DNA of 32,639 nt from Bacillota bacterium (GCA_023460055.1 JAEWRJ010000005.1:1-32639), one strand, 5' to 3'. Shown: positions 24,681-31,835, counted from the first letter of the stretch. The notes: generated by a model not told the origin, from the letters alone. Program-made: numbers and translations.

Positions 24681-24728
24681 ATGCTCGATTAGTTTGCTGA
24701 TTTTTTTATCTTTTATTGCTTTCCTGTC
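24658..24728 (-). promoter_or_regulatory. ThuA-operon promoter with two-box AraC-type activator site
   Basis: On the plus strand, TTGCTTTCCTGTC (24716-24728) and a second TTGC box (24694-24697) lie 22 bp apart. The minus-strand -10 TATGAT (24663-24658) is 52 bp from the first box, and there is no usable -35. The same arrangement with the same distances occurs before the solute-binding protein gene, with 12 of 13 bases of the long box identical. The remainder of the 24572-24810 gap shows no gene. Confidence 0.55.
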
Positions 24729-24810
24729 TATTTCGGTTCATAAGGCACCTGATCCTGATAAACGGAAGCTGTGGGATCATTTTCCCGGCTCTGTCCCGCG
24801 GGTGCCCCGG

Positions 24811-26034
24811 CTACACGGTCACTTCGATCATTTGACTGCCTTTGGCGCTCAGCTCAAACGCCGCCTGCTTCCCTTCACAGGACAGCTCATAGCTCCCCCG
24901 CATGCCGTCAAACCTTACCTGTCCCTCGCTGTCCGTGCGGGCCTCGATATCCGTCGTCCACTCCCGGTTGATCAGCCTGTCCAGCAGCTCATACGCGGGC
25001 TTTGCGGTATTGTCTTCCCGCAGCACGCCCGAAGGCGCGCCAAGCCATTTCCCGTCCGTCGCGTCCCAGTTGGTGATCCCCTCAACCATCGGATGGGCAA
25101 AGAGCACCCGGTACATCTCCTCCATCTCACGCGCCTGGCGCTCTTCGCCCTCAGGCGTTGTCGGCCAGGATGGCACGACCCAGTCGTTGAGGTCCTCGAT
25201 ATGCTTTGGCATCAGCTCGCCCGACACCAGTGTATTCTCTGTAAAGTGGATCGGCAGGCCGAAGCGCGAGAAGCGGCTCAGCACATTCTCAAGCTTTTCT
25301 CTCCCCCAGTATCCCTGGTGCTGGTGCGATTGTATGCCGATCACGTCGATGGGCACGCCCGCGTCCAGGCACCGCTGGATCAAATGCTCATAGTCAGGGG
25401 AGGTGTTGAAATCGTTCAGCGTCAGGATGGCGCGGGGAGAGGCCTTCTTCACCTCACGAAACACCATCCCGGTCAGCTCCACCTGCCCCAACTGCCTGCA
25501 CAGGCGGGTGACGGCGTTATCGTAGCGGTCAAACACCGGCATGATCACCACTTCGTTGATCACATCCCACATATCGATCAGCTCTTTGAACGTTTCCGTC
25601 TCCCGGCGGATGCGGGCCAGCTGTTTATACAGGATCGTCTCATTGTCATACTGCAGCAGCCAGGGGGCGCAGACCGTATGCCAGCAAAGCGGATGCCCTT
25701 TGAGCGTGATCCCCTTGCCTCTCAAATAGCGCGCTGCGGCCAGCAGCCTTTCGGTTTGGGGAAACCCTTCCTCCGGCTCAAACCTGCCCCAGTAAAAGGG
25801 CAGAGTAGCGTAATTGAATACGCTTGTCAGGCGCTCAAGCCTTTCGCTGAGAAACTTCTTCTGGCTTTCCCCGCATGCCGGGTCAAGCATCTCAATGGCG
25901 TCTCCCATACCGACACCAAACAGAAACTGATGCTTTTTCAGCTTCAAGCAGCACAGCGTATCTTTGACAGGGCTGCCGTCGGCATGCTTCAGCGTCACAA
26001 GGGCAGCGCTTGACCAGTGATTGTTAGTATCCAT
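24811..26034 (-). CDS. Intracellular endo-1,4-beta-xylanase, glycoside hydrolase family 10
   Basis: A 407-residue GH10 enzyme that cleaves internal xylosidic bonds. KGHPLCWH (112-119), WDVINEV with acid/base Glu161, GIQSHQH (233-239) and HFTEN with nucleophile Glu266 are in the right order, and GITNWDATD closes the barrel. There is no signal peptide, so it should process imported oligosaccharides rather than polymeric xylan. The N-terminal 35 residues (ALVTLKHADGSPVKDT) and the last 50 (from TTDIEARTDSEGQVRFDG) look like small beta-sandwich additions. It follows the second permease by 38 bp with a weak GAGGA site and probably belongs to the transporter operon. Confidence 0.92.
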   Translation of the reverse strand: MDTNNHWSSAALVTLKHADGSPVKDTLCCLKLKKHQFLFGVGMGDAIEMLDPACGESQKKFLSERLERLTSVFNYATLPFYWGRFEPEEGFPQTERLLAAARYLRGKGITLKGHPLCWHTVCAPWLLQYDNETILYKQLARIRRETETFKELIDMWDVINEVVIMPVFDRYDNAVTRLCRQLGQVELTGMVFREVKKASPRAILTLNDFNTSPDYEHLIQRCLDAGVPIDVIGIQSHQHQGYWGREKLENVLSRFSRFGLPIHFTENTLVSGELMPKHIEDLNDWVVPSWPTTPEGEERQAREMEEMYRVLFAHPMVEGITNWDATDGKWLGAPSGVLREDNTAKPAYELLDRLINREWTTDIEARTDSEGQVRFDGMRGSYELSCEGKQAAFELSAKGSQMIEVTV

Positions 26035-26072
26035 TTTATATCCTCGCTGCTTTGATTAATCCAGGCTGTTCA

Positions 26073-26993
26073 TCATCCTTTGATACTGCCAACGCTGAGA
26101 CCTACGACAAAGTAGCGTTGCAGGAAGGGATAAATGGCCATGATGGGCGCCGCGGATACCACCGTGATGGCCGCGCGGATGGTGATGGGGGTGGTCAATG
26201 TCGTGCTCGCCGCGGCGTCTGCCGTGGTCATGGCCGCGTTGGCGCTGTTGGTGGTGGTAGCGAGTTTCATCTTCAGCAGGTACTGCAGGGTGTGCAGGCG
26301 CACCTTGCCGGCGTTGTACAGGTGAGTGTCAAACCAGCTGTTCCAGGCACCCACAGCCACGAACAGCGCGACTGTCGCGACAACAGGCAGCGTGAGCGGG
26401 AAGATGATCCGCCAGAACAGATAGAAGTCGCCGGCACCGTCGATGCGGGCGGATTCGACCAGCGCGTCAGGCAGACCGCTGATATAGGTGCGCATGACGA
26501 TCATGTTAAAGCAGGAAAACATTGTCGGAATGATATAAACCCAAAAAGACTTGCTCAGGCCCAGTGTTCGCTGGATCAGCAGGTAATTGGGGATCAGTCC
26601 CGCGTTGACATACATGGTGATCACCATGGCTGTAGTCAGAAATTTACGCAATACATACTCGCGCCGGCTCAGCGCGAAGGACAGCATGGAGGTGAGCACG
26701 ACATTCAAAATCGTTTGGATGGCGGTACGGGCGATGGTGATAAAGAAGGCGTTGTATATGATCTCGTCTTTGAATATGGTCTCATAGCTTTTCAGGCTGA
26801 ACTGGCGGGGCAACAGGCCGATCCCGCCTCGAATCGCGTCTGTGCCGTCATTAAGCGATATGGCAACCGTGTTGATGACGGGATACAGCGTAAAGAACAT
26901 CAGGAGGATCATGCCGATGCCGTTGAAATACGGGAACAGGGAACGTTTACGCAAATGGCTGGCCCCGGCCCGTTTCAGTGCTTTGCTGGTCAT
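26073..26993 (-). CDS. Carbohydrate ABC transporter permease (LplC/YtcP type)
   Basis: A 306-residue inner-membrane subunit with six predicted membrane helices, starting with the one at about 24-46. The cytoplasmic EAA-type loop that meets the ATPase is VESARIDGAGDFYLFWRIIF (about 179-198). The ATG at 26993 is chosen for AAGGAGG 8 bp upstream; earlier starts would overlap the preceding permease. Residues about 245-285 form an unusual Ala/Thr-rich periplasm-side loop before the last helix, a known feature of this CUT1 subgroup. It pairs with the upstream permease and the solute-binding protein. No ATPase gene follows; this subgroup normally uses a shared MsmX-type ATPase encoded elsewhere. Confidence 0.92.
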   Translation of the reverse strand: MTSKALKRAGASHLRKRSLFPYFNGIGMILLMFFTLYPVINTVAISLNDGTDAIRGGIGLLPRQFSLKSYETIFKDEIIYNAFFITIARTAIQTILNVVLTSMLSFALSRREYVLRKFLTTAMVITMYVNAGLIPNYLLIQRTLGLSKSFWVYIIPTMFSCFNMIVMRTYISGLPDALVESARIDGAGDFYLFWRIIFPLTLPVVATVALFVAVGAWNSWFDTHLYNAGKVRLHTLQYLLKMKLATTTNSANAAMTTADAAASTTLTTPITIRAAITVVSAAPIMAIYPFLQRYFVVGLSVGSIKG

Positions 26994-27006
26994 CTGTCTT
27001 TCCTCC

Positions 27007-27972
27007 TTACAGCAGGGTGTCTTCGCCAAATTTCTTGGCAGTAAAGTTAGCGCCGGTCATCAGGGCAATGGACACAACGCTCTTAAAGATGCCCGCGGCG
27101 ATAGCGCGGCTATACTGCCCTTTATTGATACCGTACTTGAGCGCGAAGATATCGATGGTCTGCGACCAGTCCATCACCACATTCTGCCCCATCAGGTACT
27201 GGATCTCAAACCCGGCCTCCAGCAGATAGCCGATGTTCATGATCAGCAGGACCATGAAAGTGCTGCGTATGCCGGGGAGGGTGATGTGCCTCATTTTTCT
27301 GAACCTGCCCGCGCCGTCCATTTCAGCCGCTTCGTATAAAGCGGGGTCAATGGCGCTCATCGCGGCCAGGTAGATGATGGAGTTCCAGCCGCATTCCTTC
27401 CATACGTGGATGAAACCGGCCAGCCACCAGAAGTAGCGTCCCTCGCCCAGGAAAAATACAGGCTTGTTGATCATCCCCAGCGAAATGAGCAGCTGATTGA
27501 CGGCACCGTCGCTTGAAAACATGGTTTGAGCGATGCCTACCACGATGACCCAGCTCAAAAAATGGGGCAGGTAGGTGACAGTCTGTACAGTGCGCTTGAA
27601 GCGCATGTTGCGCAGCTCATGCAGGAACAGGGCGAGCATAATCGGAAAGACGAAGCCGAACACCAGGTTGATCGAGGCCATGGCAAAAGTGTTTCGAACC
27701 GCTCCGATAAACTCAGGTCTGGAAAACAGCCATTGGAAGTTTTTCAGCCCCACCCACTCATTTTGGAGCAGCGGCAGCGCAGGCTTGTAATCCATGAACG
27801 CGGTGATCCAACCCCAAAGCGGAAAATAATTGAAAAGACATATGTAGAGAAACATCGGGACGCTCATCAGGGCCAGCTGGCGCTGCTGCCACAGTGTTTC
27901 CCAGAAGGATCTTTTCTTGATCAGCAGCCCGTCCGCGCTGAACGCGGCCGCGGCTGATTTTGCTCTTTTCAT
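27007..27972 (-). CDS. Carbohydrate ABC transporter permease (LplB/YteP type)
   Basis: A 321-residue membrane subunit. Helices begin near residues 34, 94, 130, 178 and 235, and the coupling loop reads YEAAEMDGAGRFRKMRHITLP (213-233). The segment FNYFPLWGWITAF is typical of the LplB branch, which handles complex oligosaccharides such as aldouronic acids and rhamnogalacturonan fragments. It lies between the solute-binding protein and the second permease (13 bp to its start) with GAGGTG as ribosome site. Two stem-loops separate it from the solute-binding protein gene, likely setting the ratio of binding protein to permease. Confidence 0.93.
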   Translation of the reverse strand: MKRAKSAAAAFSADGLLIKKRSFWETLWQQRQLALMSVPMFLYICLFNYFPLWGWITAFMDYKPALPLLQNEWVGLKNFQWLFSRPEFIGAVRNTFAMASINLVFGFVFPIMLALFLHELRNMRFKRTVQTVTYLPHFLSWVIVVGIAQTMFSSDGAVNQLLISLGMINKPVFFLGEGRYFWWLAGFIHVWKECGWNSIIYLAAMSAIDPALYEAAEMDGAGRFRKMRHITLPGIRSTFMVLLIMNIGYLLEAGFEIQYLMGQNVVMDWSQTIDIFALKYGINKGQYSRAIAAGIFKSVVSIALMTGANFTAKKFGEDTLL

Positions 27973-28004
27973 GGGTCACCTCACTTGGTTTTATATCAAA
28001 TAGA

Positions 28005-28021
28005 ATGCTGACGCTCAGCAT
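28005..28021 (-). repeat. Small stem-loop in the leader of the first permease gene
   Basis: ATGCTGA and TCAGCAT are perfect 7-bp arms around CGC. It lies 32 bp before the permease start codon and 17 bp after the larger 28039-28067 hairpin in transcription order. Confidence 0.5.
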
Positions 28022-28038
28022 GGAAAGCTATAAACGGC

Positions 28039-28067
28039 GACGGCGGGAGGGATGCCCTCCCGCCGTC
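28039..28067 (-). terminator. Strong intercistronic stem-loop between binding protein and permease genes
   Basis: GACGGCGGGAGGG and CCCTCCCGCCGTC give a perfect 13-bp stem with a 3-nt loop, 13 bp after the solute-binding protein stop codon. It lacks a downstream T-run, so it is better read as an mRNA-stabilising or partially terminating element than as a full terminator. Confidence 0.6.
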
Positions 28068-28080
28068 CGGGTTCAGAGGA

Positions 28081-29742
28081 TTATTCCCCTGTTACTTTCT
28101 CCACCATCTGGAGGATGGACTCTTGCATGAAATCTACGAACGTGCTGACCGGGACAGCTTCTGCCTGGGCAACATAATCATCCCATGTGGCGTCAAACGC
28201 TTCGGGGGCGGCCATAATGACCTGCGGGAGCATCTTGCGCTGCACATCCTGGTAGCCCAGTTTGGCATCGTTGACATCCTGGTCAACCGTCACGTCGATC
28301 TGCCAGGCCTCACCATATGGAGCCAGCGCGATCGGATCGTTGAAGAAGTCCAGCGGGCGCTGCATTCCGTAGGCAGCGAGGAAGGCCTTGTCATAGTCAT
28401 TCATCTGCAGGAAGTAGTTCTCAGGCTGGACATTCGGATCCCACTTGTTGCCGTCATCCATCTCGCCCTGCTTTTTGGGCATGGAGTTGGTGAGCGCGTA
28501 GGCGCTGTTCTGGTTTCTCCACACCATGTTGGCGGCATTCTGGATCTGCTCATAGGTGCGCAGGAAGCGGCCGTTCTCTACGCGATAGTCTTCGCCTTCA
28601 ATACCCCAGTTGACGATCTTCTGCCATTTGTCATCAAGCATCTTTTCCATGAACTGCACCAGACGCTCGGGATCCTTGGCGTTGACGCTGATACCGAAGC
28701 CGCGGTTGACGTTGATAACGGAGCCGTTGAGGTAGTGCTCTGTGATTTCCTTGCCGGCCTGCTCGGGGCTGTATACAAGGGGCAAGCCCTGGTAGGTGCT
28801 GTCAAACATTTCAGCAGCCCTAAGCGCGTCGTTGCCGTTTTGGAAGTTCCAGTACTGGTCGAACATGCCAACCACCGTGCCGCTGGAGATCTTGGCCAGG
28901 TACTGGTCATAGTTCATGACGAAGGTATCCTGGGAGATGAGGCCCTTGTGGAACATTTCGTTGAGCTTTTTGTAGTAGTGCTTGGCGTAGGGCTGAATGC
29001 CGTAGGCTTCGGTCTTGTAGTTGTTGTCGATGTCTACAATCACGTCACCGTCGTTGGGGCGGCCCATCAGGTGCTGAACGGGGTTGAACAGGCAGAACGC
29101 GCGCCAGTCTTCGCACAGGATAACAAAGCCTTCGTTCTTCTGGCCTTTTTCATTGGTCGGATTGGCAGCCACATAGCGCTCAATCAGATCAAAATACTCG
29201 TCCATAGTCTTGATGACGGGGTAGTTTGCCCACGCGAGCACCTTTTTCTGCATGAAGAAGGCGGGGCCGTTGACATAGTTCATGGGATAGTCTTCGGTGT
29301 TGTAATAACGGCCGTAGTTGGGGATGATGAAGAGCTCGCCGTTGTCGTTCAGCAGGCGCTTCGTGTAGGGCTGGATGTAGTTGTAAATGTTGGGGGTCTT
29401 CTCTTCGCTGATGTAATCCATCAGGTTGACAAGCGCGCCGGCTTCGATGAGCTTTTCGGGGTAGTTGCCGCCGTCCATCAGGTCGGCGTAATCCTGGCCC
29501 GCGATTTTAACGCCCAGGGTTTCCTGCAGATCGCCCGCGAGGAATTCAAACTCAAACTTCAGGCCGAATTCCTCTTCGATCATCTTGAACACTTTGTTGT
29601 CGCTGGTGGGCTGGTCACGGGGCTCGCCCACGAACACAGTCACAGTGAGGGGCTCTTCAGCCATCGCGCTGAGTGGCAGGACAGGCAGCATCATGACTGC
29701 CAGCATCAGGGGAAGAACCAGCCGGAGTAAGGTTTTCTTCAT
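28081..29742 (-). CDS. Extracellular solute-binding protein of the aldouronic/oligosaccharide ABC importer (LplA type)
   Basis: A 553-residue exported binding protein of the large LplA-like family that captures oligosaccharides for the two following permeases. The signal peptide (1-28) ends in SAMA before EE. There is no cysteine near the cleavage site, so it would not be lipid-anchored, which is unusual for a Gram-positive binding protein. The mature part starts EEPLTVTVFVGEPRD and contains the family's YADLMDGGNYPEKLIEAGAL and ERLVQFMEKMLDDKW regions. AGGAGG lies 5 bp before the ATG. Its neighbours (GH10, GH67, uxuA) suggest aldouronic acids or xylo-oligosaccharides as ligands, as in the AguEFG importer of Geobacillus. 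Ligand identity is inference. Confidence 0.9.
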   Translation of the reverse strand: MKKTLLRLVLPLMLAVMMLPVLPLSAMAEEPLTVTVFVGEPRDQPTSDNKVFKMIEEEFGLKFEFEFLAGDLQETLGVKIAGQDYADLMDGGNYPEKLIEAGALVNLMDYISEEKTPNIYNYIQPYTKRLLNDNGELFIIPNYGRYYNTEDYPMNYVNGPAFFMQKKVLAWANYPVIKTMDEYFDLIERYVAANPTNEKGQKNEGFVILCEDWRAFCLFNPVQHLMGRPNDGDVIVDIDNNYKTEAYGIQPYAKHYYKKLNEMFHKGLISQDTFVMNYDQYLAKISSGTVVGMFDQYWNFQNGNDALRAAEMFDSTYQGLPLVYSPEQAGKEITEHYLNGSVINVNRGFGISVNAKDPERLVQFMEKMLDDKWQKIVNWGIEGEDYRVENGRFLRTYEQIQNAANMVWRNQNSAYALTNSMPKKQGEMDDGNKWDPNVQPENYFLQMNDYDKAFLAAYGMQRPLDFFNDPIALAPYGEAWQIDVTVDQDVNDAKLGYQDVQRKMLPQVIMAAPEAFDATWDDYVAQAEAVPVSTFVDFMQESILQMVEKVTGE

Positions 29743-29759
29743 GTTTTCCTCCTATTATT

Positions 29760-29778
29760 TAGGCGCTTTTAACGCCTA
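29760..29778 (-). repeat. Inverted repeat in the binding-protein mRNA leader
   Basis: TAGGCG and CGCCTA form 6-bp arms around a 7-nt loop, ending about 8 bp upstream of the AGGAGG ribosome site. It could be an operator or an mRNA structure; nothing decides between these. Confidence 0.35.
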
Positions 29779-29822
29779 TTAATACATAATAAAAATAACC
29801 GCGCCGATATCTTTCTGAACGC

Positions 29823-29893
29823 AGTATATCAGAGAGAACATCAGCACGGTTGGTAAATTTGCCTATATTTTTAGATTATTTTGCTCTCCTGTC
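29823..29893 (-). promoter_or_regulatory. Transporter-operon promoter with two-box AraC-type activator site
   Basis: The minus-strand -10 is TATACT (29828-29823) with no recognisable -35. On the plus strand TTGCTCTCCTGTC (29881-29893) begins 52 bp beyond the -10, and a second TTGC box (29859-29862) lies 22 bp closer. Box sequence, spacing and distance to the -10 repeat at 24658-24728. The adjacent AraC protein is the obvious candidate activator. Confidence 0.6.
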
Positions 29894-29930
29894 TTTCCAG
29901 GCAATTTATGCCCCTGATTGGCAGAATCCA

Positions 29931-30881
29931 TCAAGACCCGGGATGAGCCTCCAGCCATTGCCTGAGATAGGCGCGGCTTTCCGCTTCATTGAGGAAGTTT
30001 TGCATTGCTCCCTCGTCATCAGAACCGCCTCCCTGAATCTCCCCCCGCCGGTAACGCTCGCGGTATTCTTCCGGCATCAGGTCATGCGCCTGCCTGAACA
30101 CCTGGTTGAAGTAGCGTATATCAGAAAAGCCGCTGCTGTACGCGATATCTGCCAGCTTCAAATCCGTGCGCTCAAGCAGAAGCTTCGCGCGCCGGTAACG
30201 CAGGAGGGTCAGATAATCCTGAAAGCTCATGCCCAGCTGATTGGTCAGATAGCGGGAGAGATAGTGAAGCGAAAGGCCCTCCATCTCACACAGATCCTTG
30301 AGCAGGAGCTTTTCTGTATAGTGCACTTCAATATAATTGATGATCCTGCCCAAACGAAGCGCCTGCCCCCGCTTGACCTCTTTTTGCTGCTCGGTCAGGT
30401 AATGCCAGGGCACCCGGCTTAGCAGGATTTCCATCACCCTGTTGATTTCCGCGGCGCAGCGCAGCTCATAATAGGGTTCCTTTTCAATATACGCGCGCGC
30501 GGCGCCGATATAATGGCGGTTCAACGCTTCCTTCAAATCACCCAGACAGCCGCCGATGGTGACGGCATCGAACTCCACATTGGATATCTGCGGATAAAAG
30601 CGCGCCCAGAAGCTGGGAGATACCTGCAGGGGCATAATACGAACGGGCGTCGCGCTGCGCGCGTGCATCTCATGCGCGCAGCGGGGATTGAGCAGCGCGA
30701 AATCCCCCTCTGCCAAATGATAGGATTCATTCTGACAGTTGACATCCACTTCGCCGGAAAACACGCGGAACAGCTCAAACTCCTTATGCATGTGCATGTT
30801 GCGAAAAGCGATATCCACGAAAAACAGCTTCACATCGCTCAGTACATTGTAGCTGACAAATTCAAACTCCCGACGGTTCAT
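29931..30881 (-). CDS. AraC-family transcriptional regulator with cupin sensor domain
   Basis: A 316-residue regulator. Residues about 15-80 form a sugar-sensing cupin-like domain (FRNMHMHKEFELFRVFSGEV, then LAEGDFALLNPRCAHEM). Residues about 180-280 are the double helix-turn-helix: KDLCEMEGLSLHYLSRYLT for the first reading head and LADIAYSSGFSDIRYFNQVF for the second, ending in the usual MPEEYRERYR. A 40-residue tail is extra. The ATG at 30881 follows AAAGGAG; an upstream in-frame start would read through a terminator and promoter. It lies directly upstream of the importer operon, in the same direction, and probably activates it and the ThuA operon in response to a xylan-derived sugar. Confidence 0.92.
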   Translation of the reverse strand: MNRREFEFVSYNVLSDVKLFFVDIAFRNMHMHKEFELFRVFSGEVDVNCQNESYHLAEGDFALLNPRCAHEMHARSATPVRIMPLQVSPSFWARFYPQISNVEFDAVTIGGCLGDLKEALNRHYIGAARAYIEKEPYYELRCAAEINRVMEILLSRVPWHYLTEQQKEVKRGQALRLGRIINYIEVHYTEKLLLKDLCEMEGLSLHYLSRYLTNQLGMSFQDYLTLLRYRRAKLLLERTDLKLADIAYSSGFSDIRYFNQVFRQAHDLMPEEYRERYRRGEIQGGGSDDEGAMQNFLNEAESRAYLRQWLEAHPGS

Positions 30882-30905
30882 GCGCGCTCCTTTCCTTCTT
30901 TCTGT

Positions 30906-30934
30906 ATCATGGCACAGATGGCATCCCGGCGCAA
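30906..30934 (-). promoter_or_regulatory. Predicted promoter of the AraC regulator gene
   Basis: On the minus strand TTGCGC (30934-30929), 17 bp, CATGAT (30911-30906). Matches are moderate. It lies after the terminator of the upstream gene. Confidence 0.4.
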
Positions 30935-30974
30935 GGGGGCTCTTGTTTCCTGTATATCCTGAGGGGCAGGCGCG

Positions 30975-31006
30975 GAAAAACGCGGAGGGCGCACGCCCGC
31001 CGCGTT
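30975..31006 (-). terminator. Terminator of the ferredoxin-like gene
   Basis: On the minus strand a 13-bp stem with one mismatch (AACGCGGCGGGCG / CGCCCTCCGCGTT) and a 2-nt loop is followed by TTT. It starts 18 bp after the stop codon of the 31025 gene and separates it from araC. Confidence 0.8.
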
Positions 31007-31024
31007 CAATTTTCATGATTTAGC

Positions 31025-31753
31025 TCAGTCGTCGAGTATATCGCCCCGGATGCTCAGCGTGCTTACCTGCCAGGGGATGAACTTGCCGCTATCCTGCAGA
31101 GCCTGGATCAGCGCGCGCTCAAGCCCTCCGCAGCAGGGCACTTCCATGCGCGCCAGCGTGACAGACTTGATGGCGTTGCGCCTCAGGATCTCAGTGAGCT
31201 TATCGGCGTAATTGACGGGGTCGAGCTTGGGGCAGCCGATCAGGGTGACCTTGTTTTTCATAAAGCGGTTGTGGAAATCAGCATGGGCATAGGCGGCGCA
31301 ATCGGCCGCGATCAGCAGGTTGGCCCCGTCAAAACAGGGTGCTGTCAGGGGGGCCAGCTGGATCTGAACAGGCCACTGATTCAGATGGCTCTGAAGGGGA
31401 CCCTGAGGCAGTTCCGCGGCAGGCCGGACGGTCTCCTCACGGGCAAACGCCTGAGCGCGCACACCGGGGCAACCGGCGGAGACAGGCACGGCAGAAGCCT
31501 GTTTAGCGGCTCCTTTGGCAGCCTGGGCCTGCATCACAGCCTCCTCATCAAAGGCATCGGCCTCACGCTCAATGATGGTGATCGCGTCCACAGGGCAGCT
31601 GGGCAGGCAAGCGCCCAGCCCATCGCAATAATCATCGCGGATCAGGCGGGCCTTGCCGTCTATCATCACAATGGCGCCTTCATGACAGGCATCTGCGCAC
31701 ACGCCGCAACCGGTGCAGCGCTCTTCGTCAATCGATACAATGTTGCGTTTCAT
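31025..31753 (-). CDS. Iron-sulfur protein: ferredoxin domain fused to a CCGG-containing C-terminal domain
   Basis: A 242-residue cytoplasmic electron-transfer protein. Residues 1-60 are a two-cluster ferredoxin: Cys13, 16, 19 and 23 bind one [4Fe-4S], while the second motif CDGLGACLPSCP has Leu46 where the second cysteine would be, so that cluster may be [3Fe-4S] or labile. After an Ala/Gln-rich linker comes a domain with Cys140, Cys152, Cys174 (IGCPKLD) and VPCCGG (206-210), of unknown function. AAGGAGG lies 6 bp before the ATG; the in-frame ATG 6 bp earlier is too close to it. It is divergent from a Crp/Fnr regulator, an arrangement common in Clostridia, and is probably its main target. 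Confidence 0.85.
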   Translation of the reverse strand: MKRNIVSIDEERCTGCGVCADACHEGAIVMIDGKARLIRDDYCDGLGACLPSCPVDAITIIEREADAFDEEAVMQAQAAKGAAKQASAVPVSAGCPGVRAQAFAREETVRPAAELPQGPLQSHLNQWPVQIQLAPLTAPCFDGANLLIAADCAAYAHADFHNRFMKNKVTLIGCPKLDPVNYADKLTEILRRNAIKSVTLARMEVPCCGGLERALIQALQDSGKFIPWQVSTLSIRGDILDD

Positions 31754-31764
31754 GTTCATCCTCC

Positions 31765-31793
31765 TTGACTTACGGAGCGCATCATAGGATAAT
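31765..31793 (+). promoter_or_regulatory. Promoter of the Crp/Fnr regulator gene
   Basis: TTGACT (31765-31770), exactly 17 bp, GATAAT (31788-31793). The start is expected near 31800, so the 31808-31823 palindrome falls about +9 to +24, in a repressing position. Confidence 0.7.
31781..31786 (-). promoter_or_regulatory. -10 element of the ferredoxin-like gene
   Basis: On the minus strand TATGAT, with start predicted at 31774. There is no good -35, but the palindrome at 31808-31823 is centred at -41.5, the class II position for Crp/Fnr activators. Confidence 0.6.
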
Positions 31794-31807
31794 CCCTCCT
31801 GTTTGTA

Positions 31808-31823
31808 TGTTGCAACTGCAACA
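31808..31823. promoter_or_regulatory. Crp/Fnr-type operator TGTTGCA-AC-TGCAACA
   Basis: A perfect 16-bp palindrome (7-bp arms) in the divergent region between the ferredoxin-like and Crp/Fnr genes. It overlaps the start of the Crp gene's ribosome site. Confidence 0.7.
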
Positions 31824-31835
31824 AGGAGGAAGGAT

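Noticed and set aside
24771..24810. Terminator directly after the GH10 stop codon
   Set aside because: The GC-rich stretch contains CCCGCGGG but its GCCGGG repeats are direct rather than inverted, so no stable stem with a T-run forms.
24583..26013. A 476-codon plus-strand frame opposite the GH10 gene
   Set aside because: Antisense to a confident GH10 enzyme, with no motif and an implausible Arg/His/Pro-rich composition.
28123..29730. A 535-codon plus-strand frame opposite the solute-binding protein
   Set aside because: Antisense shadow: the minus-strand product has a signal peptide and family motifs, while this one is a Val/His-rich sequence without any motif.
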